Assembly (NCBI GenBank): GCA_030068145.1
Contig: JAPJBO010000013.1
Span: forward strand, 248,001-312,000
Reading direction: 5' to 3'
Source: Diplonema papillatum
Lineage: Eukaryota > Euglenozoa > Diplonemea > Diplonemida > Diplonemidae
DNA length: 64,000 nt
Shown: positions 21,612 through 31,100 of the stretch, in pieces
Layout: every line of letters begins with the position of its first letter
Position numbering within the stretch: the first letter of the stretch is position 1
Program-made: the position numbers and the translations under genes
The notes under the pieces: generated by a model
What the model was told of the DNA's origin: nothing
Seen by the model: only the letters and a program-made list of their open reading frames with translations
Databases searched by the model: none

Positions 21612-22496
21612 GTAGAATTCCAAACCTGCGCTAAGCAGGGCGAAGAATCGTACACCGCGAGAGTAGAAGAAAGAAGAAGGAAACCTAGACTTTTCTTTGA
21701 CCGTACTACCTGCACTATAATTCTGGACATGATTTCGGGTCCTACTAGGGGACGAGCGGGTGAGTCTCCTCACATTGTACTTGGCTTAAAAAGGAACCAA
21801 GTCGCCTGTGTTGTGTCCGCGGATTTAAGGACTGGACATTGCGAAACCCGGAGCAAAGGGTCCATGTCGTTGGCAGCTAGGACACCTCCCCCGGCGGAGC
21901 CTCAACCGAGGGCCCTTTTTAAAAAGGTTTCCACGCCACGTTGTCTGCAACGAAAGCAACAACGAGAAGTGTAATACGTTTCCCTTGGTTGGGCCTTCAT
22001 TCCCTTTTGGTTTTTGTTTTGAATAGGGTACCTGCTGTAATAAGAAATACTCGAGGCGGTTTGCGAATGATCACATCAGCAAAGCGTTCGACAGAAAATG
22101 CCCACCTGTGGCTGCATTTTTCCTCCCTTCTAAGCACCGGCGCGGTACGCACCAGGCGCCCTCGGGTATTTTCTTTTTTCTGGAAGTATGCTGCAGGGAA
22201 TAGTTGGCGCGATTTCTAGAGTTCGCGGGTCCAACGTACAAAATGTACAGACGAACCGACTCTTCTCTTTTATGCGAACGAGCGAAAAAAGAGTTGAAAA
22301 CACCCCTTTTTGCTGTCTCAAGAGCTGCGACTTAACTATTCTGCAAAACAAAGCAAAACTATGCATTCCTTTTCTCATTTTTTCCTTTTTCACGTTTCCT
22401 TTTTTTTTCTCTTCTTTTCCTTTCGTGGCTGCTCTGTTCCTGGCCCGTGGTATGCCCTGAGGATAAGTGTGGCTTTCTCTCTTGCTCTTTTGCGAA
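21612..22496. other. No gene seen
   Basis: Mixed short ORFs and a T-rich tract at about 22370-22430. Confidence 0.4.
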
Positions 22497-22680
22497 TAGG
22501 TGAACTGGTAATAGGTGATTGAAAACGGGTGCACTGGTGACAGGTGCGGTGGTGGCAGGTGCGTTGGTAGGAGGTGAATTGGTAGTGGGTGTATGGGAAA
22601 CGGGTGCATTGGTGACCGGTGCGGTGGTAGGTGCAATGGTCGTTAGGCGCATTGGTCGCAGGTGCATCTCGCGAACTCTT
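22497..22680 (-). repeat. About 15-bp minisatellite (GGTGC.NTGGT)
   Basis: Ten to twelve degenerate units built on GGTG(C/A)NNTGGTNNN. Read on the minus strand it gives a Thr-Asn-Ala-Pro-Val-type repeat that looks mucin-like, in open frames of about 175 residues. The repeat alone explains the open frames, so I do not call a gene. Confidence 0.7.
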
Positions 22681-22764
22681 CGGAGCTGTAAGGGCGAAAA
22701 GGCAGGATGGCACGTGCTTGCTTGCCCCGGTGCGCGTGCACTTAGCGTCACCGTAAATGGGGCG

Positions 22765-22850
22765 CCTAGACCCGGACAAGCCACCGGCATAAAGGTCATG
22801 AAGGCAGGACGGCACACTGCCGGTTGGCCAACAAAAACAAGCTGGTACAC
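22765..22850 (+). repeat. Dispersed repeat family R7, copy 1
   Basis: CCCGGACAAGCCACCGG, AAGGCAGGACGGCACACTGCC, GGTTGGCCAACAAAAA. Copies lie at 24305-24410 (just before the Penelope-like element) and, diverged, at 34055-34215, 35070-35150, 35260-35345 and 35535-35625. Confidence 0.8.
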
Positions 22851-23735
22851 GGCCAGCTGATTTTTTGCCGCATGGTTTCGCAACACAGCTCGTTGACATG
22901 GAATCCAACCTGAAGGAGATCATGCAACGTTTTGCGATTCAAGTATTCGGATGTAGTCGCAGAGAATTCTTCAGGAGAATACAACGCATTATCGCATGTT
23001 GGTGGTGGGATGGTAGTGCGCCTGATACCAGCCGGCAGCAAAATAAAGAAGACTTTAAGTTCGTACTGAATGCGAATGACAGAGAACTAAATAGTCTTTT
23101 ATTTTCGATTAGTCAACCTCGGCGACCGCGCTGGAAACGTCATTGAAGAAGAACTCTCACGTACACTACGTACAGAGAAAAGTTTTACGTCCAGGAAGAA
23201 AGACTCGCCAAAAGATAGTATGAATATGTTATGTCTTGAAACACAGGGAGCTGCGCAGGGCTTGCGCCATTACTGCCGTGTGAGACGAAGAGTTGACCGC
23301 GACAATAAACGGGTACTCTTCAAGACTGATTTACCACGTATTTTAGAACAACCCTCAGAAGACTTACCGAGCTAGCGGTGGTATTTGGCCACCTTTAGCT
23401 AAAATGCTGGTCGGGTGGCCGGGGGTGGGCAAAAGCCCTAACCAATCCAGAAGCTTAGGACAGGCTCGACGCTCGACAGACATCCTGTCCTGAGGGCCAC
23501 CGTGTGTAAGCCAGACGGAAAACTCTCAAATGCGAAGAGCTCAGTTGCAAAAAATATCACACAAGCTTCAAATGCACCCTCGAAGGGCCTCGAGACCGCT
23601 AAGGAGGGGGCCGAACTTTTATGCTTGGATTTCGACCAAATAAATAGGGAAACGTTGAGAGCCCGGAGTTTAGGGGTTAAATGGATGAACCAGGGAAGGA
23701 ACCAATCTGCACATAACAATGTCATGTACGTTCAG
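22851..23735. other. No confident gene
   Basis: AT-balanced anonymous sequence. A 266-residue frame at 23502-24302 has no recognisable domain and changes composition midway, so it is not called. Confidence 0.35.
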
Positions 23736-23853
23736 GATGATCGTGAACAAAGATATGCTGAAACAAGGAAAGATGGCAGCGGAAGCCGCACCAGTCCTCT
23801 CCCAGATAGCACTGGGCGAGCATTGCATGGCGGGATTGCCGCGGCTGTTTTGA
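23736..23853 (+). CDS. Candidate terminal exon, family unknown
   Basis: After the acceptor TTCAG at 23731-23735, one phase reads MIVNKDMLKQGKMAAEAAP, then VLSQIALGEHCMAGLPRLF and a stop. The segment is compact, amphipathic and protein-like. It would need phase 2 from an upstream exon. This is a guess from composition and the splice site only. Confidence 0.25.
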
Positions 23854-24304
23854 AATACGGTGACCACATCAGCAACGCCGGTGGCCCGTCGTTTTGGCGC
23901 GGCTGTGATGCAAAACGGAGCCAGTCGCCCAGCCAGCTGCCCAGCCGCCCAGCCAGCCGGCCAGGACAAGCTGATGGCAGGGAAAGGCCGAGGCGAGCCA
24001 TTCAGTGCATCAGCCCAAGAAACGCAATGTCGCTTGCACATTGGTCTCTTGCCAAGATGAACATCACAGGTGGTCAGAAAGTACTGGAGGTGTTGGCAAG
24101 GCCAGTGTCTTTACCACGCCCGAAATTGGCCCAAAGGGCCCCGTGCAGCGCGAACCACAACCGCAGTTGGGCTTGCGCGCAGAAAACGGGAGTTTGGCTC
24201 AAGAAAACGGCAGCGTTGTGCACCATCATTATAACAATAAAAAGTGACACCCCCTACTCCATACAACTTCTATCAAACTTCTATATTCAGCATTGTGGGT
24301 AACA

Positions 24305-24410
24305 CCACTAGACCCGGACAAGCCACCGGTAGAAAGGTAGAAGGATCGAAAGGCACCGTGGGGGTCATGAAGGCAGGACGGCACACTGCCGGTTGGCCAA
24401 CAAAAAAAAC
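24305..24410 (+). repeat. Dispersed repeat family R7, copy 2
   Basis: As 22765-22850 but with an extra internal block (GTAGAAAGG..GGATCGAAAGGCACCG). Its end marks the probable 5' limit of the Penelope-like element. Confidence 0.75.
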
Positions 24411-24456
24411 CACGTTTCGCACCAGCTACATACAAAGACGCGGCAACCCCTGCTGA

Positions 24457-26000
24457 TTGGTACGTTCCTACAGCCAACCCACTGTCACCCGCCGAATCTT
24501 CACACTCCACGACGCGTTGCACCGCATACGGCCCACCAAAGACGCACATGCACAGTTTGACGACAACACCGACGGACCTCTATATACCGCGAAGACCGTC
24601 GCCACGGTTCGCACCAACAACATACAGAGACGCGACCCCGCCTGATTGGTACGTCCCTGCAGCCAACCCACTGTTACCCGTCGAATCTTCATACTCCACG
24701 ACGCGTCGCACCGAATCCGAACCACCAAAGTCGCACATGCACATTTTACCGACAACACCGACGAACCTCTATATACCGCGAAGACCGTTGCCACGGTTCG
24801 CACCAACAACATACAAAGACGCAACAACCTCCGACAATGGGTACGTCCCTATAGCCAGCCCACTGCCGCCCGCCGAATCTTCATACTCCCCGACGCGTCG
24901 CACCTCGTCCGGCCCACCAAAGTCGCACATGTACAGTTTACCGACAACACCGACGGACCTCCATATACTGCGAAGACCGTCGCCACGGTTCGCACCAGCA
25001 ACATACAAAGACGCGACAACCCCCGCCGATTGGGACGTCCCTACAGCCAACCCACTGTCACCCACCGAATCTTCATACTCCCCGACGCGTCACACCGCGT
25101 CCGGCCCACCAAAGCCGCACATTCACAGGTTACCGACAACACCGACGAACCTCTATATGCCGCGAAGACCGCCGCCACGGTTCGCACCAACAACAGCAAC
25201 AACCCCCGACGATGGGTACGTCCCTACAGCCCACCCACTGCCACCCGCCGAATCTTCATACTCCCCGACGCGTCGCACCTCGGCCGGCCCACCAAAGTCG
25301 CACATGTACAAATTACCGACAACACCGACGGACCTCTATATACCGCGAAGACCGTCGCCACATTGCGCACCAGCAGCATTCAAAGACGCGACAACCTCCG
25401 CCGATTGGTACGTCCCTACAGCCAACCCACTGTCACCCGCCGAATCTCCATACTACCCGACGCGTCGCACCGCGTCCGGCCCACCAAAGTCGCACATCAC
25501 AGTTTACCGACAACACCGACGGACCTCTATATACCGCGAAGACCGTCGCCACGGTTCGCACCAGCAGCATACAACGACGCGACAACCCCAGCCGATTGGT
25601 ACGCCCCTACAGCCAACCCACTGACACACGCCGAATCTTCATCCTCACCGACGCGTCGCACCTCGTCCGGCCCACCAAAGTCGCACTTGCACAGTTTACC
25701 TACGACACCGACGGACCTCTTTATACCACGAAGACCGTCGCCACGGTTCGCACCAGCAACATACAAAGACGCGACAACCCCCACCGATTGGTACGTCCCT
25801 ACAGCCAACCCACGGTCACCCTCCGAATCATCATACTCTCCGGCACGGCGCACCACGTACAGTTCTCCAAAGTCACACATGCACAGTTTGCCAACAACAC
25901 CGACGGACCTCTATATACCGCGAAGACCATCGCCACGGCTCGCACCACCAACAAGCAGAGACACCGCAACCCACGCCGACTGGTACGTCCCGTCGGCCAA
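24457..26000 (+). repeat. 192-bp tandem repeat forming the 5' half of ORF1
   Basis: The phrase ACGGACCTCTATATACCGCG and its variants start at 24572, 24761, 24953, 25145, 25328, 25519, 25711 and 25903. Spacings are 189, 192, 192, 183, 191, 192 and 192. All three forward frames are open over about 1 kb. In one frame each unit reads a Pro/Thr-rich module (PTTPTDLYIPRRPSPRFAP, then YSPTRRT.SGPPKSH). Confidence 0.92.
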
Positions 26001-28146
26001 CCCACCGCTACCCTCCTTTCCGGCAGACTCTTTCTTTTCACCAAGTCCGCGAAGTTCGAACTACAAACCGATCATGCACAGATTGTCACCAGTACGAACT
26101 CCGGAGTTCTTCATCCCTCGACCATACCGACAATCGAAGCAACCCACACCTCAAACACCGCCAACAAATCGTTCGACACCGACCTTGTACAGCGACGTCG
26201 CAGCCCGTTCAGACAGATACGTCCCCACGATCAACCCAACACCGCCATCTTTTTCGAACGAAGCCTCCGGTTCCCCGACGGCTCACCAGTGGTCACCACA
26301 ACAGACGCTAAACCAACCACGCCGCACTACAGCTACAACTACTCGCACTTACATCACAGGCCAGATTGACCACAGGCAGACCAAATTGCAACCCCACACA
26401 CCCACCCTTCCATCCCCATCAGACAACCGGCGTACACCGAAGCAGCATGTTAGTTTTCCATACGTCTTCCCACGCGAACTTTATCACACACCACCCGTAC
26501 AAAGACTCGAACCGGCATCCACAACGCTTCGACAAGACACACGGCCGCCAGCTGGCAACAGACCGCTGCAACACACACCAACCCTATCAGACAAACACCA
26601 CACACCGAAAGGGCATAGATCTCCAGACGTTGACCCAGGCGTACCACACCAAACAGCTTCTTCAGCAAGACGCGATCCTACACACTCACAGCATCGCCAG
26701 TCCCGACTACCGCCGACGTCGAGCACCAAACCGCAGCCACACATACCAACGCTGCCGACCCCATCTGACATCCGCTGCACACCGAAGGAGACTACTAGAT
26801 CTGCAGGCGTCGTCCCACTCGAATTGTATCACCCTTCTTCCGCAGCAAGACTACAGTCGACATACACGCCGTATTGTCAAATCCCACTGCCGCCGACGCC
26901 GCACACCGGACGGCAGCCACTCACACCAACTTTACCATCGCCTTCAGATGACCGCTGCACACCTAAAGAGCCTCCCAGTCCTTACGTCTTCCCACGCGAA
27001 CTTTATCGTACACCGCCAGCAGCAGTACACGAGCCAACTTACGCACCATATCACCAGGCCCCACCACCGACGATGCTGAGCACGCAGACACCCAAACAAA
27101 CCAGAAACCCCACACAATACCGTAACACTACACCCTCACCCATCATACACGAAATAGACAGCACCACACCGACCTCCAGCACCATCTCAGAAGCACAATC
27201 CAACGAATTACACGACCACGCACAAACAAAACCACTTGCCCCCAACCCCACGAACAATACGACACACGCTGCCGGTACGCCCAACACACCTACATTCTCA
27301 CGCCGCATGTCAAACCACACTACACACGACGCATCCCCTTTACCCACTTATCAGGAAGCGATGACACATAGAACGCATCAGACTACACCCCCAAACTCGA
27401 CGCCGTCCCACCAAACACACCCGCTAGCAAAACCCACACCGCCATCCGCCGAACTTAGCTCACACCAAAGCGACGCACCCAAACACAAACCGACTAACAA
27501 CACGATGCCCGGGCGCGGCACATACAAAGATAGTATACAAAGTACAACCGAACACCCAACACCTTCACCACCGCCTATCCTCACACCCTTCATACGCGAT
27601 AGCCACCTTCATAAAATCACGCACCCCCGAACACGGGAGACCTACACCCATGCCACCACAGACACGAACCTACAACAACCCATACACGCCCCATCCCAAC
27701 GACAAGCAACCTACGGCAACTGGCACTACCGACCTACGACTAATGCAACGGAACACACACAAAGTACACCAGAAGACATCCCCGCAAATTCCACCAACTC
27801 GCCTTGCGGAAAGGATTTCCAGAAGCACACAATTGTCCAGAACGCGATACATTCACAGGACGCACGAAGACCGGAGTTTCACAAGAACCCTTTCCTGACA
27901 TGCTTTCGAACGAAAGCCAAATTCAACTACGGAAAACAGTTCTGGAGTGAATACGAAGCACGACGAAAAGACGCCGAGAAGACGTTTCTCGCCAAGTATC
28001 ATCGCAAACTGGCTAAAGGATGGAAACATTGCGACACAGACAAAGCGAGTTATATACGCACTAGTAGACGAACGCGGCAACCCTCGCTACGTCGGCCAGA
28101 CCAAACACACCGCGCGCGAGCGCTTAGATTCACATTGGTACGCTAG
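24646..28146 (+). CDS. ORF1 of the Penelope-like element, repetitive Pro/Thr/His-rich protein
   Basis: 1166 codons without a stop. The N-terminal third is the 192-bp repeat, read in one phase and then another. Residues from about 580 to 810 (26380-27075) form a second repeat of about 48 residues, four copies, with TPTLPSPSD.R.TPKE and FPREL(Y)HTPP. The rest is rich in Pro, Thr, His and Asn, basic, and without a recognisable fold, so it is probably disordered. The last 200 bp overlap ORF2 in another frame. The start codon is uncertain because the frame is open upstream to about 24457. Role unknown; by analogy with ORF1 products of other retroelements it may bind RNA, but nothing in the sequence proves that. 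Confidence 0.6.
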   Translation: MVRPCSQPTVTRRIFILHDASHRIRTTKVAHAHFTDNTDEPLYTAKTVATVRTNNIQRRNNLRQWVRPYSQPTAARRIFILPDASHLVRPTKVAHVQFTDNTDGPPYTAKTVATVRTSNIQRRDNPRRLGRPYSQPTVTHRIFILPDASHRVRPTKAAHSQVTDNTDEPLYAAKTAATVRTNNSNNPRRWVRPYSPPTATRRIFILPDASHLGRPTKVAHVQITDNTDGPLYTAKTVATLRTSSIQRRDNLRRLVRPYSQPTVTRRISILPDASHRVRPTKVAHHSLPTTPTDLYIPRRPSPRFAPAAYNDATTPADWYAPTANPLTHAESSSSPTRRTSSGPPKSHLHSLPTTPTDLFIPRRPSPRFAPATYKDATTPTDWYVPTANPRSPSESSYSPARRTTYSSPKSHMHSLPTTPTDLYIPRRPSPRLAPPTSRDTATHADWYVPSANPPLPSFPADSFFSPSPRSSNYKPIMHRLSPVRTPEFFIPRPYRQSKQPTPQTPPTNRSTPTLYSDVAARSDRYVPTINPTPPSFSNEASGSPTAHQWSPQQTLNQPRRTTATTTRTYITGQIDHRQTKLQPHTPTLPSPSDNRRTPKQHVSFPYVFPRELYHTPPVQRLEPASTTLRQDTRPPAGNRPLQHTPTLSDKHHTPKGHRSPDVDPGVPHQTASSARRDPTHSQHRQSRLPPTSSTKPQPHIPTLPTPSDIRCTPKETTRSAGVVPLELYHPSSAARLQSTYTPYCQIPLPPTPHTGRQPLTPTLPSPSDDRCTPKEPPSPYVFPRELYRTPPAAVHEPTYAPYHQAPPPTMLSTQTPKQTRNPTQYRNTTPSPIIHEIDSTTPTSSTISEAQSNELHDHAQTKPLAPNPTNNTTHAAGTPNTPTFSRRMSNHTTHDASPLPTYQEAMTHRTHQTTPPNSTPSHQTHPLAKPTPPSAELSSHQSDAPKHKPTNNTMPGRGTYKDSIQSTTEHPTPSPPPILTPFIRDSHLHKITHPRTRETYTHATTDTNLQQPIHAPSQRQATYGNWHYRPTTNATEHTQSTPEDIPANSTNSPCGKDFQKHTIVQNAIHSQDARRPEFHKNPFLTCFRTKAKFNYGKQFWSEYEARRKDAEKTFLAKYHRKLAKGWKHCDTDKASYIRTSRRTRQPSLRRPDQTHRARALRFTLVR

Positions 28147-31100
28147 ACGAAACGGCACACCTGTAGCGTCCGCGATGTTGAAAAGAAACTACCCGCTATT
28201 CACCGTCCCCCTAATTAAGATCAAAATTGACGACAACGCCTCGACGGAAGACTTCAGACGTCAAGCCCTCCCGCGAGAAAACTTCTGGATTTCGCACCTC
28301 AACACCGTCTACAACGCACAACGGTACATGAGAAGCAACACAGGACAGCACCGCAGTCGCAGCAAGAAGTCAAACCAAGAACGTTTCCGACCTCCGAGTG
28401 CACCGTCCAGCACCGTTTGGGCCTGGATAGCAGACGGTCAGCTACTCATCAACCAGACCACCGAAGGCCGTGCTTACTCCATCCGCAAACAACTCCACCA
28501 TCTCCTCGCGCTCAACGACAAAGACCTCGACAAATACGATTTCAGCTCGATGGGACGACCGAGGGCACGACGGCTGCTCAACTGGATAGCATCGAACGCA
28601 CCAACTAGTAACCTACCAAAGAAAGTCATCACGCTGGAAACCCATTTGAAGGATAGGCTCAGCGAGGTAACTTTGTCGAAAGTGGAGAAGAATGACGGCG
28701 CACCAGCACGCTTGATCATCACACATGGAAGTGATCACATTCACCGACTCCACCTCAACGACCTACTCCAACAACCACAAATACGCGAAGCATGCCCTAA
28801 CCGACGCACTCTAGACCGCACCAAGACGACGTTCCGACTAAACCCACCCCTGTTCCTACGTGTCCAGAACGTCACAGAAGTCAGTAAAAGCCTGCCAGAC
28901 CTCGCACTCGGTCCACCCGATCAATGCGCGTGCCGACACTACCGTGGCGACAAGAACATTCAAGGACACGCGATCGGACACCTTTTCGATATAACACAAG
29001 ACAAAGGCCTCACTGAGTGTATCAAGCGCGGACGAAAATACCGCTGCTACCAGGACCATCACGCACTCGAAGAGGGACTACACACTTCCATAGACGAATA
29101 CGTAGAAAAATACTACCCGTCGGAACCAAACGCTTCCGCTTTTGGAACAGCGTTGAAGGACGAACTTTCGGGACGCCTCGCCACCTTACCACCATCTGAC
29201 GAAGAAACGTTGAGCCGTATCGCATCGCAAGAACTCAAGAGACTCAAACAAGACCTGGTGATACTGCCCGTAGACAAAACCACACACGACTTCGGTTTTT
29301 GTTGCAAGGCGTACTACACAAACACACTACGGGAGCAAATACAAACCAGTGCCACATACAAGAAGCAAAATATTACGAAGACCCAGCTACAACAACAGCA
29401 CAAGCAGCAACTCGAGCCTTTCAAACTACAAGCACAAGGCGGACTACCATACCTCTACGGCAGTCTTAAATTACATAAAGCCGAACCGAGTTTCCGGTGG
29501 ATTGCGGGCGTAGCAACAGACATTGTAAGGAAAGACAACAAGACAACCGCGCGCAAGCAGAAACCGAAAGCAACTACTACGAACGCCCACCTAGAGCTGT
29601 CCGGACTGCTGAAGGCTATAATGCGGACGATAAAGGAAAAGGACCGACGGAACCAACGACAGACGGGAATAAAGAAGGTCTTCTTCACCGAGAGCCCCGA
29701 CGACATAGCCCTCAACGTCAAACAGCGTCAAACCCATCTGAGATACAAAACACCCACCGACCACGACTTCACGACAATGTACACCAACCTACCGCACGCG
29801 GATCTCAAGCGCAGGGTTGGTTCAGCTGTCGACGAAGCTTATGAATACGAGGAGAAACACGGCCACAACCACCTCACCCGAGGAGCTAAGCAACAGGGCA
29901 AAAAGACTTTTAGTTTCGGCAAAGGGGCGAACAACACCAGTCGAAATTATACAAAAGAAGAACTCAAAGCCCTACTCAACTTTGTCATCGACAATGCCTA
30001 CATCGAGCAGGACGAAACCATACTACGCCAGACGGAAGGCATACCTATGGGAGGCAATGCAAGTTCGGACCTGGCGAACTTGTACTGCTACAGTGTGGAG
30101 TCCGAGTACATAGACGGACTGCTAGCAGATGGCAAAGTCGACGAAGCCAAAGCCCACGTCGACACATGGCGATTCATAGATGACTTCCTCCAATGGGACT
30201 GCAAACCACCACCTCAATCACTCTATCGTATGGAGTACAAAGAGACGACAGCTGCACGCGACGACATCGTCTTCCTTGGAATACGTATACGCATTGAACG
30301 ACCCGCAACACCACACCCACCACACATAAGACTAAGCGTGCACCCCAAAACCTTCGGCACCCGGTTTACACACCACCAGACCACCGCCCCCAAATCACAG
30401 GCCAGCGGCATTTTCAAAGGCTCACTGATAAGGGCAATCCGACAAACCAACCACTGGCAGGACCTTCGCGTCGAGATCCAGCGCAACGTATACGCGATGC
30501 TCGAACGGGGGCACCACCCCAGAGTTCTCTACCCCCCGTGGCAAGCTTGGCTGACGGAGGAGTTCCGAACCCTACCACGACTACACAGCCAGTTAAAACC
30601 GTTCTTAGGGTACAGCATTGCGCGTTTCAAGAGCGGCAAACCGCGCATGGAAGAGCCAGAATACGCCGGAAGACACCAACCCCTTAACTTCAAACCAGCC
30701 GAACTGCCTGTAACACCGGACGATCGCGACTCAATGACAGACAGCCACTCCTCAACAACCCACGAACACGAGGAAAGACCAACAACCCTCCTTTCACAAC
30801 CACAACCACAGTTCACCTTGAAACACCGAGTAGCCAACCTAGCAGCAACCATCACTTTAGCGGCAGCAATCGCAGCCGCCGGAGCGAGGACCATGTCGAA
30901 ACTCACGAGATACACCACCACAAACTCCTGTTTTCTGCAAGCGGCCCTCAACTTGATCGCCGCCACAGACATGGCACAACAAGTAGTCACATACCACGAC
31001 TGCCCAACACACACGAAAGGCGAATGCACGGCAGCTGTCCACGCTTGGGTGACAGGAAAACGGACGCAAGCAACACTGCTGCACGTTTTCGCCAACATCG

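Noticed and set aside
22359-22923. Mucin-like Thr-Ala-Pro protein on the minus strand
   Set aside because: The open frames arise from a 15-bp minisatellite. No signal peptide or consistent flanking coding sequence was seen.
23502-24302. 266-codon frame
   Set aside because: Composition changes midway, there is no domain, and it runs into the R7 repeat. A different frame holds a better exon candidate.
24548-26369. Second and third long forward frames (358 and 385 codons) over the ORF1 repeats
   Set aside because: They are other readings of the same 192-bp repeat. Only the 1166-codon frame continues through the second repeat block to ORF2.
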